From Sediminibacterium ginsengisoli (GTDB lineage Bacteria; Bacteroidota; Bacteroidia; Chitinophagales; Chitinophagaceae), in assembly GCA_945860335.1 (NCBI GenBank), contig CAMAQW010000085.1:1-7023 (forward strand): a stretch of DNA of 7,023 bases, given 5' to 3'. The notes under the pieces are model-generated. The model was not told the DNA's origin and did not search any database. It worked only from the letters and a program-made list of their open reading frames with translations. This document shows positions 1-5,928 of the stretch, piece by piece (position 1 is the first letter of the stretch; the number at the start of each line of letters is the position of its first letter). A program made the position numbers and the translations under genes.

Positions 1-641
1 TCTTTAAAACGCACAGACAATACCGTTCCGCGCTTTTTAAAGTTCAGTCCTTTTTTATCAAATGCTCTCCAAAAACCATTGATCACAACAGGTATCACAA
101 CGGGTTGGTTATTTTTAATAATATGCGCCGTGCCCTTTCTGCCAGGGGCAAAAGGTTTTGTTGTTCCTTGTGGAAATGTTATAACCCAGCTATGGTGTAA
201 AGCCTGGTCTATTTTTTGGGTATCGGCGCTATCTCTTTCTCTTTCTACATCTTTGCCTTCGGCACGCCATGTTCTTTTAACGGTAAGGGTACCACAAAGC
301 TTAAATAATTTAGTAAGCCAATTGGCATTCATGGTTTCTGCGGCAGCCACCATGTAAACATTGGTAAATGGATTGAGTAAATAAAAAGGAAGACCTAGCC
401 TATTGTGCTTTCTCCATTTAACTGCACAAAAAATATGAACGAAAGCAATTACATCAGCAAAATAAGTTTGGTGATTGCTTACAAATAAAACATTCTTTTT
501 AGGGAGGTTAAATAAATTTTCGGTGCCTTCTATTTTAATTTTATTTAGTAATGCTAAACCAGGATATGTAACAAAACCAACCACCGCATACAGCACCGTA
601 CGAATTACCCGAATATGTCTAAATCGATCTATTAATTTCAT
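1..641 (-). CDS. PlsC-family lysophospholipid (1-acylglycerol-3-phosphate) acyltransferase, partial (3' end outside window)
   Basis: Translating the minus strand from the ATG at 641-639 gives 213 residues before the window edge. An in-frame stop (651-653) lies just upstream, so this start is firm. A hydrophobic N-terminal stretch (about residues 13-32) suggests membrane association. The acyltransferase blocks are in order: SNHQTYFAD (residues 55-63, catalytic His57 and Asp63), GTLTVKR (117-123), FPQGTT (156-161), a GRKGTA segment (167-172) and IPVVING (183-189). The family transfers an acyl chain to a lysophospholipid, classically making phosphatidic acid at the inner membrane. Two blocks are atypical: five residues, not four, separate His and Asp, and the usual FPEGTR reads FPQGTT. 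Bacteroidota carry several PlsC paralogues, so the acceptor (lysophosphatidate or another lyso-lipid) cannot be named from sequence. The family call is confident and the exact substrate is open. It is divergent from the phosphatase gene to its right. Confidence 0.88.
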   Translation of the reverse strand, partial: MKLIDRFRHIRVIRTVLYAVVGFVTYPGLALLNKIKIEGTENLFNLPKKNVLFVSNHQTYFADVIAFVHIFCAVKWRKHNRLGLPFYLLNPFTNVYMVAAAETMNANWLTKLFKLCGTLTVKRTWRAEGKDVERERDSADTQKIDQALHHSWVITFPQGTTKPFAPGRKGTAHIIKNNQPVVIPVVINGFWRAFDKKGLNFKKRGTVLSVRFK

Positions 642-771
642 AACAACACATTAAACATGTGATGCAAATTAAGGAATGTAAACAAATTGTTATGCTTTTG
701 TTTAAAATTACATTGGTTTAGGGTAAATTACAAGGCAGTAAACCTATTTTTGTGCACAAATAAAAAGCAGC
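642..771. other. Divergent intergenic region, acyltransferase / phosphatase
   Basis: This 130-bp AT-rich spacer lies between two divergently transcribed genes and must hold both start regions. A match to the Bacteroidota -7 element is seen on the plus strand (separate entry). On the minus strand I found only near misses such as TAATTTG, one base shorter than the TAnnTTTG consensus, so I do not call an acyltransferase promoter. No riboswitch-like structure or operator repeat was recognised. Confidence 0.5.
745..752 (+). promoter_or_regulatory. Candidate Bacteroidota -7 promoter element for the phosphatase gene
   Basis: TATTTTTG matches the Bacteroidota primary-sigma -7 consensus TAnnTTTG exactly. 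It lies 19 bases before the ATG at 772, which would give a leader of about a dozen bases containing the A-rich AAATAAAAAG just before the start. No TTG lies at the usual 17-23 base distance upstream; the nearest, at 713-715, is about 29 bases away. The call therefore rests on the -7 box alone. Confidence 0.35.
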
Positions 772-1431
772 ATGCAACTAGACACCGTAATATTTGACAT
801 TGATGGACTACTTGTAGATAGTGAGCCGCTGTGGAATCATGCAGCTGCCGAAGTGTTTAAACAGTATGGCGTTAACTTAACCGAAGAACAGTATAATTCA
901 ACAACCGGGCTGCGCACCAAAGAATTTGTACAATGGTGGTTTAACTATTTTAATATTGGTGACACCGAATTAAAAGTGGTGGAAAAAAAGATTGTAGATT
1001 TAGTTCTACAAAAAATAGAATCTACTGGCAATATGATGCCAGGCGTACCTTATATTTTTGATTTTTTCCAGAAAAGAAATTTTAAAATTGGTTTAGCGAC
1101 TTCGTCGCCGCCTGAACTGATTGAGCTGGTTATAAAAATGACAGGGATTGGACCTTATGTAAAAGCAGCAGCATCTGCTGAGGATTTACCTTATGGCAAG
1201 CCCCACCCACAAGTTTATTTAAATTGCGCGAGCATGCTCGGCTCCCACCCAACGCACTGTCTTTGCTTCGAAGACTCCTTTAATGGACTCGTGGCTGCAA
1301 AAGCAGCACGCATGAAATGTGTGATTGTGCCGCATGTGACCCAGCAAAAAGACGAACGTTTTGGTGCCGCGGATTTAAAAATTTCTTCGCTTCAAAATTT
1401 TGGTGAGCTACATTTAAATTTAGTGAGCTAG
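772..1431 (+). CDS. hxpB: HAD-superfamily sugar-phosphate phosphatase, HxpB/YniC-like
   Basis: This 219-residue protein is full length for a subfamily I HAD phosphatase. Motif I is FDIDG with nucleophile Asp9 and general acid/base Asp11. Motif II is the Thr110/Ser111 pair in LATSSP, motif III is Lys143 in GKPHPQVY, and motif IV is Glu167-Asp168 in FEDSFNG. A helical cap lies between motifs I and II (about residues 15-85). The segments DGLLVDSEPLW, LPYGKPHPQVYL and SKAARM-like KAARM closely resemble E. coli YniC/HxpB, which dephosphorylates hexitol phosphates and 2-deoxyglucose 6-phosphate in the cytoplasm. Related beta-phosphoglucomutases share the fold, but the YniC-like motif III stretch favours a phosphatase. 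It is a single-gene unit: its upstream neighbour is divergent, its downstream neighbour is convergent, and a hairpin terminator follows. The start is supported by an upstream in-frame stop (739-741) and an A-rich leader. The family is certain and the substrate is inferred. Confidence 0.9.
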   Translation: MQLDTVIFDIDGLLVDSEPLWNHAAAEVFKQYGVNLTEEQYNSTTGLRTKEFVQWWFNYFNIGDTELKVVEKKIVDLVLQKIESTGNMMPGVPYIFDFFQKRNFKIGLATSSPPELIELVIKMTGIGPYVKAAASAEDLPYGKPHPQVYLNCASMLGSHPTHCLCFEDSFNGLVAAKAARMKCVIVPHVTQQKDERFGAADLKISSLQNFGELHLNLVS

Positions 1432-1481
1432 ATTTTACTGCTGCTCTTTTTTTTGCGCGCAGGAAAAAAATATATCCAACA

Positions 1482-1508
1482 AAAATGCCCCGCTACGCGG
1501 GGCATTTT
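1482..1508. terminator. Symmetric hairpin, probable bidirectional terminator
   Basis: The left arm AAAATGCCCCGC (1482-1493) and the right arm GCGGGGCATTTT (1497-1508) pair perfectly over 12 bp around the 3-base loop TAC. The A/T ends of the arms put a U-run at the 3' side on both strands, as expected for a Rho-independent terminator working in both directions. It sits between two convergent genes, 50 bases past the phosphatase stop and 26 bases past the OmpA-like stop, so it can end both transcripts. Confidence 0.9.
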
Positions 1509-1534
1509 GCATTTTATAAAAAATTTCTCGAACC

Positions 1535-3058
1535 TTATTTTTTTAAGTTAGGATGCGGTGCACTTGTTGCTCCGGTTCCTGCTTCGGTAGTTCCAAATAG
1601 GGTAACAATAAGTTCGTTACCTACGGCGCCGGCGTTATAAATAAAACGGCTTTCAGAAACACCTTGCTTTTCAGTTAAGTATTTAACTACTGCGTTAACG
1701 CGGTCCCAACTTAATTGCTGTGCAGATTTTGACGTATAGCCATAACCAGATACACGGATATTACAATTTGGATTGGCATTTATTTTAGCAGCAACAGCAG
1801 CTAATGTTTCCGTAGCTTCTTTAGAAAGCTTGGCTTTATTTTTATCAAAAACAATGGTAGATAATTCACCTATTTCGCAAAGTGATCCGCTATTTGTTTT
1901 TAAGTTACTCACCATTTCTTTTACTTCTTTGCAACATGCTGGCTCTGGGCAAGTACCTACGCCATCATTGTTTACTGGGAAGCAAGATTGAAGTGTAATA
2001 AGCTCTTTGTCTTTGTAATCAGGAACACCATCACCATCTGTGTCTTTTGCACGGCCGTGCGCATCTACTGCAACACCAGCAGGTGTATTTGGCTCTAGGT
2101 CAAACTGATCTGTTACGCCATCATTGTCCACGTCAGGTAATTTAACCTTTGGTAGTTTCATGTGCTTAGGCGCATTGATTTCTTGGTATAAATAGTTGTT
2201 AGGGTTAAGCCACCAAAGCGGTGCTACTTTTCTAGAACGATCACCAATATTAATGTTAATTCTAGCACTTGTTTGTCCTAAATAATCATTGCTATTACCT
2301 GCTTTTACAGCATCTAAATAATCATATCCTGAAGCAGAAAAAGTAAAGCGTTGTTCTAGACCTATACTGATAACATCACTTAGTTTAAATGAGATACCAC
2401 CACCTGCACTAAAGCTATTGTAGATGGCATATGATTGTCTATTATTAATGGTGGCACCTAAACCGGTGGTTAACAAGCCTTCTTCACTGTCCGGTAGTCC
2501 TGCACCATAAAAAATACGGTAACCGCCTGCTTGTGCACCAGCCTGCGCTGTTTTGTACATTACCCTAGAACCTGAAAGGCTATAACCTGCTAATACATAC
2601 ACATTTGTTTTAGGGTTAGCTCTGTAATAGCTCAGCGGATTAAGCGATGCAATCACATCAATACCTAATTGGCGCGTTTTGGTTTTAAACGGCACCCTGT
2701 TTTGAGTAAGTTGGTAGGTGTTTGGCTCACCAGAACTATTTAAATCGGCAATACTTGCGCGTAATGAAAAAGTATGGTTAAGGGCTTTTCTAACAGATAT
2801 AGATCCACCAAATCCTGCTTTAGATGCAACATCTGCAGACATGGTTGCAACGCCTAATCCAAAACCTAACTCCCACTGACTGCGTGGCTGAGGCGGGTAA
2901 GGAAATACGTTATTGATAAACTCGTTACGTTGTGGTTGTTTTTTGACAGCCACTTTTGAAGAATCTCTCCAGTCCCATCCAAAATCTGTTTGTGCGAACC
3001 CAACGGTGCTAACTAGAAGTGCTAGTGCGCCCATTAATACATTTTTGCTGCTTGCCAT
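1535..3058 (-). CDS. OmpA-family outer membrane protein with type-3 (calcium-binding) repeats
   Basis: This is a complete protein of 507 residues. Residues 1-22 form a signal peptide, likely cut after GFA. A beta-strand-rich part with alternating hydrophobic residues (about 60-275) is the predicted outer-membrane barrel. Two Asp-rich thrombospondin type-3-like segments follow: DVDNDGVTDQFD (309-320) and DTDGDGVPDYKD (339-350). A linker contains cysteines 359, 370, 375, 376 and 394. The C-terminal OmpA-like domain (about 398-490) carries IVFDKNKAKLS near its start and LSWDRVNAVVKYL at 449-461. Family members anchor the outer membrane to peptidoglycan, but here the usual Asp of the GHTD motif is replaced (GYGY, 438-441) and only the Arg (Arg453) is kept, so peptidoglycan binding may be altered. 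The gene is monocistronic, with its own promoter upstream and a hairpin terminator downstream. The architecture is typical of Bacteroidota; the specific role is unknown. Confidence 0.9.
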   Translation of the reverse strand: MASSKNVLMGALALLVSTVGFAQTDFGWDWRDSSKVAVKKQPQRNEFINNVFPYPPQPRSQWELGFGLGVATMSADVASKAGFGGSISVRKALNHTFSLRASIADLNSSGEPNTYQLTQNRVPFKTKTRQLGIDVIASLNPLSYYRANPKTNVYVLAGYSLSGSRVMYKTAQAGAQAGGYRIFYGAGLPDSEEGLLTTGLGATINNRQSYAIYNSFSAGGGISFKLSDVISIGLEQRFTFSASGYDYLDAVKAGNSNDYLGQTSARININIGDRSRKVAPLWWLNPNNYLYQEINAPKHMKLPKVKLPDVDNDGVTDQFDLEPNTPAGVAVDAHGRAKDTDGDGVPDYKDKELITLQSCFPVNNDGVGTCPEPACCKEVKEMVSNLKTNSGSLCEIGELSTIVFDKNKAKLSKEATETLAAVAAKINANPNCNIRVSGYGYTSKSAQQLSWDRVNAVVKYLTEKQGVSESRFIYNAGAVGNELIVTLFGTTEAGTGATSAPHPNLKK

Positions 3059-3080
3059 AACTTATAGATTAATTATAATA

Positions 3081-3109
3081 CAAAATTACTCTAAATAACA
3101 TAGAACCAA
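3081..3109 (-). promoter_or_regulatory. Bacteroidota-type promoter of the OmpA-like gene
   Basis: Read on the minus strand, TTG (3109-3107) is followed after 18 bases by TAATTTTG (3088-3081), an exact match to TAnnTTTG. This fits the described Bacteroidota/Flavobacterium arrangement TTG-N17-23-TAnnTTTG. The -7 box ends 22 bases before the ATG at 3058, giving a short AT-rich leader with no Shine-Dalgarno sequence. A perfect promoter fits an abundant outer-membrane protein. Confidence 0.75.
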
Positions 3110-3248
3110 TAACTATCTATGCTTTAGACAATGTTAAAAGTGTAAATACACCGAGAAATACGCTAATAAGAGGCATTGTACGGGTATTTCGCTGCTTTTA
3201 GTTCGTTCATTTCTGCCCAATCCTGTCTATATTGCAGCCCATTAAGCA
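3110..3248. other. Rest of divergent intergenic region upstream of the polyprenyl synthase gene
   Basis: About 140 bases lie between the OmpA-like promoter and the synthase start, and should hold the promoter of the synthase-recJ unit. The best plus-strand candidate is TATATTG at 3228-3234, one base short of TAnnTTTG and without a correctly spaced TTG, so I do not call it. A 7-bp inverted repeat (GAAATAC at 3155-3161, GTATTTC at 3184-3190, 22-base loop) is visible but weak. No RNA gene was recognised. Confidence 0.4.
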
Positions 3249-4211
3249 ATGGAATTAGCCAAAAAAGTAATATCAAAAGAATTAGCGCTGTTTGAGGTTC
3301 ACTTCAGGGAAGCCATGAAAAGCAGGGTTGCGCTCCTAGACCGCATCATGCAGTACATTGTGCGCCGAAAGGGAAAGCAACTGCGCCCCATGTTTGTGCT
3401 ACTCAGTGCTAAATTAGGCGGCGACATTAATGAATCTTCATACCGCGCCGCTTCGTTGGTTGAATTATTACACACGGCTACCCTTGTTCATGACGATGTG
3501 GTGGATGAAGCTGGCGAACGCAGGGGCTTTTTTTCAATCAATGCTTTATGGAAAAATAAGATCGCCGTTTTAGTAGGTGATTATTTACTATCAAAAGGTC
3601 TTTTACTTTCTCTAGATAACAAAGACCACCGCGTACTTCAATTACTTTCTACTGCGGTAAGACTTATGAGTGAAGGCGAATTATTACAGCTAGAAAAATC
3701 GCGCAAACTTAATTTAGACGAAAAAATATATTACGAAATCATTGGTGGCAAAACAGCGTCATTACTTGCATCATCATGTGCAGCAGGCGCTTCTACCACT
3801 TTTGAAAATGACGATGCCATCGAAAAAATGCGCCTGTTTGGCGAAAAAGTAGGGATGGCTTTTCAAATCAAAGATGACTTATTTGATTATAGCAGTGAAG
3901 CCATTGGAAAGCCAACGGGCAATGATATCAAAGAAAAGAAATTAACATTACCGCTTATTTATACGCTCAATAACTGTGATGCAGCACTGCGTAAAAAAAT
4001 AATTTACATCATCAAAAATCAAAATACCCAAAAGGATAAAGTTGATTTTGTACTAAATGCAGTAGAAAATTTTGGCGGCATTACCTATGCAACAAATAAA
4101 ATGTTTGCATATAGAGACGAAGCCCTGGAAATACTCCACAGCTTTCCTACATCAGAAGTGCGCGAGGCGCTAGAAGAACTTGTAAGGTATACAACCGATA
4201 GAAAATACTAA
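3249..4211 (+). CDS. ispB: Long-chain trans-polyprenyl diphosphate synthase (IspB-like)
   Basis: This 320-residue all-alpha isoprenyl synthase condenses isopentenyl diphosphate units onto an allylic diphosphate to make the side chain of a quinone. Menaquinone is the likely product in Bacteroidota. The substrate-binding segment KGKQLRP is at 41-47. The first Asp-rich motif DDVVD is at 82-86, followed by RRG at 91-93. GGKTA is at 166-170. The second Asp-rich motif DDLFD is at 209-213 in FQIKDDLFDY, followed by GKPTGND at 220-226. The residue five positions before the first motif is the small Ala77, not an aromatic, and this favours a long product as in octaprenyl-type enzymes; the exact chain length cannot be read. 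The length matches the E. coli IspB class. An in-frame stop at 3243-3245 fixes the start region. The stop codon overlaps the start of recJ by one base, so the two are probably co-transcribed and translationally coupled. Confidence 0.93.
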   Translation: MELAKKVISKELALFEVHFREAMKSRVALLDRIMQYIVRRKGKQLRPMFVLLSAKLGGDINESSYRAASLVELLHTATLVHDDVVDEAGERRGFFSINALWKNKIAVLVGDYLLSKGLLLSLDNKDHRVLQLLSTAVRLMSEGELLQLEKSRKLNLDEKIYYEIIGGKTASLLASSCAAGASTTFENDDAIEKMRLFGEKVGMAFQIKDDLFDYSSEAIGKPTGNDIKEKKLTLPLIYTLNNCDAALRKKIIYIIKNQNTQKDKVDFVLNAVENFGGITYATNKMFAYRDEALEILHSFPTSEVREALEELVRYTTDRKY

Positions 4212-5908
4212 TGGAAAAAAGGTGGACGATAGTAACATCCGATGCAGTAAAAACGGAGGCCTTACAAGCCGCCCTGAATATCAGCAAAACCATTTGTAGT
4301 ATTTTGGTAGCAAGAGGCTTAGAAACTTTCGAAGCCTCTAAAAATTTTTACAGACCACAACTTTCGGACCTTCACGATCCTTGGCTCATGAAGGATATGG
4401 ACAAGGCCGTTGCGCGCATTTTAACGGCGCGTGAAAAGAGTGAAAGAATACTTGTGTTTGGCGATTATGATGTGGATGGAACCACTGCTGTTGCAAGTAT
4501 GTATCAGTTTATTGGTGGCATTCATAACAATACCGATTATTATATTCCGCACCGCTATAAAGAAGGGTACGGCGTTTCTAAAATGGGTATCGATTATGCA
4601 AAAGAAACGGGCTGTACATTAATTATATCACTGGATTGTGGTATCAAATCTACAGACCTTATTGCGTATGCTAAAACACTAGGGATTGATTTTATTGTTT
4701 GTGACCACCACTTACCTGATGCTATATTACCGCCAGCCGTTGCGATATTAAATCCCAAACAATTAGATTGCCCCTACCCCTACAAAGAATTATGTGGCTG
4801 TGGTGTGGGTATAAAACTAATGATGGCACTTGCACAAAAGCTTGAACTACCTGCGTCTAGTTACCTCGAATACCTAGACCTAGCGGCTACAGCGATTGCT
4901 GCAGATATTGTACCCATCACTGGTGAAAATAGAATTTTAGCCTATTACGGACTTGAAAAAGTAAATCAACATCCATGCCCAGGCATTAAAGCATTACTCC
5001 AACTTTCTAAGGTGGAGAAAAAAATGTTTTTAAATAATTTGGTGTTTGTAATAGCACCCCGCATCAATGCGGCGGGGCGTATGGACGATGCAAAAAAAGC
5101 AGTGCAACTTTTTATTGAAAAAGATGCTACCAAAGCGCTAGAGTTTGCACAAATGCTTCAGTCCGATAATTTGGACAGACGCGAAGCAGATAGCACCATC
5201 ACAGAAGATGCGCTTGCACAAATCATCAACGACCCATCGCATGCGGGTAAAAAAACAACTTTTGTGTACCAAGAAACCTGGCATAAAGGAGTTGTTGGAA
5301 TTGTAGCGAGTAGACTGATAGAAACTTATTATAGACCTACCATTGTATTAACAAGAAGTGGAGACATTGCAGCGGGCAGTGCACGCAGTGTGGTAGGGTT
5401 TAATTTATATGAAGCCATACATGCATGCCGTGAACATCTAATTGGCTATGGCGGGCATTTTGCGGCCGCAGGCATGACCCTCTTACCAGATAATGTTTCC
5501 GCTTTTGCGGCCGCATTTGAAGCAGCCGTAGCATCACAAATTACAGATGACTTACTCATTCCTGAAATTGTTATTGACGCGCCTATTTCCTTTAAAGAAA
5601 TCAACCAAGGGTTTTATAATATTTTATCGCAGATGGAACCCTTTGGACCTGAAAATATGAAGCCCGTGTTTATTGCAAGGGGCGTAAATAATACGGGGTA
5701 TTCTAAAATTGTAAAAGAGCAACACATTAGGTTTGTGCTACAACAAGACGGTGTTACGCTAACAGGTATTGGATTTAAAATGGCTGATAAATTTGCATTA
5801 CTACAAATGAATCAGCCATTAGATATAGTTTTTACACTCGACGAAAACGAATGGAATAATGAAAAAACCATTCAGCTCAAAATGATTGACCTTCGTTTAA
5901 GTGCTTAA
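4211..5908 (+). CDS. recJ: Single-stranded-DNA-specific 5'-3' exonuclease RecJ
   Basis: This complete 565-residue protein is close to E. coli RecJ in length. RecJ degrades single-stranded DNA 5' to 3' in recombination, mismatch and base-excision repair. The DHH-family metal ligands are present: DYDVDG (85-90), DCG (142-144), DHH (165-167) and Asp223 in the LDLAATAIAADIVP block. The conserved APRINAAGRMDDA block is at 282-294. The DHHA1 domain follows, with KGVVGIVASRL (359-369), GSARS (389-393) and the GGHFAAAGM motif (414-422). The remainder (about 450-565) is the OB-fold DNA-binding region, including MEPFGPENMKPVF. All catalytic motifs are intact. The ATG overlaps the upstream synthase stop in the sequence TAATG, so recJ is probably expressed from the same transcript. 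It converges on htpG with only 20 bases between the stops. Confidence 0.96.
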   Translation: MEKRWTIVTSDAVKTEALQAALNISKTICSILVARGLETFEASKNFYRPQLSDLHDPWLMKDMDKAVARILTAREKSERILVFGDYDVDGTTAVASMYQFIGGIHNNTDYYIPHRYKEGYGVSKMGIDYAKETGCTLIISLDCGIKSTDLIAYAKTLGIDFIVCDHHLPDAILPPAVAILNPKQLDCPYPYKELCGCGVGIKLMMALAQKLELPASSYLEYLDLAATAIAADIVPITGENRILAYYGLEKVNQHPCPGIKALLQLSKVEKKMFLNNLVFVIAPRINAAGRMDDAKKAVQLFIEKDATKALEFAQMLQSDNLDRREADSTITEDALAQIINDPSHAGKKTTFVYQETWHKGVVGIVASRLIETYYRPTIVLTRSGDIAAGSARSVVGFNLYEAIHACREHLIGYGGHFAAAGMTLLPDNVSAFAAAFEAAVASQITDDLLIPEIVIDAPISFKEINQGFYNILSQMEPFGPENMKPVFIARGVNNTGYSKIVKEQHIRFVLQQDGVTLTGIGFKMADKFALLQMNQPLDIVFTLDENEWNNEKTIQLKMIDLRLSA

Positions 5909-5920
5909 CCGCGCTTTTTT
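5899..5920 (+). terminator. Weak candidate terminator at the end of recJ
   Basis: AAGTGC (5899-5904) can pair with GCGCTT (5911-5916), a 6-bp stem with one G-U pair around a 6-base loop, followed by four more T residues. The stem overlaps the last codons of recJ. It is short, but it is the only hairpin-plus-T-run in the 20-base gap before the convergent htpG gene. No equivalent U-run is seen for the minus strand. Confidence 0.35.
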
Positions 5921-5928
5921 AATTACGC

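Noticed and set aside
79..357. Plus-strand ORF of 92 codons beginning with a hydrophobic stretch
   Set aside because: It lies fully antisense to well-conserved acyltransferase motifs (FPQGTT and neighbours) and resembles no family; it is a shadow of the real gene.
1773..1991. Plus-strand ORF of 72 codons inside the OmpA-like gene
   Set aside because: Antisense shadow of the OmpA C-terminal domain and linker; no family resemblance.
2913..3098. Plus-strand ORF of 61 codons across the OmpA-like gene start
   Set aside because: Antisense to the signal peptide and the promoter region of a confidently called gene; no family resemblance.
3155..3190. 7-bp inverted repeat GAAATAC / GTATTTC as a possible operator or hairpin
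   Set aside because: Too short and too far apart (22-base loop) to stand out in an AT-rich spacer; it does not overlap a recognised promoter.
3163..3303. Minus-strand open frame of 46 codons, antisense to the synthase start, with a hydrophobic stretch (ILLILLFWLIPLL) then a polar tail ending KYPYNASY
   Set aside because: It looks like a small membrane peptide, but the only ATG lies after the hydrophobic part and would give just 15 residues. The Phe/Leu-rich stretch is what antisense reading of the Lys/Glu-rich synthase N-terminus produces. No promoter fits.
4431..4622. Plus-strand ORF of 63 codons with a hydrophobic segment
   Set aside because: Out-of-frame reading of the recJ DYDVDG region; recJ is intact and conserved there.
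5458..5515. 13-bp direct repeat TTTTGCGGCCGCA (5458-5470 and 5503-5515), each holding the palindrome GCGGCCGC
   Set aside because: Both copies are in frame and encode FAAA within recJ, one being the conserved GGHFAAAGM motif. Reuse of Phe-Ala-Ala-Ala codons explains it; no mobile-element or regulatory feature is evident.
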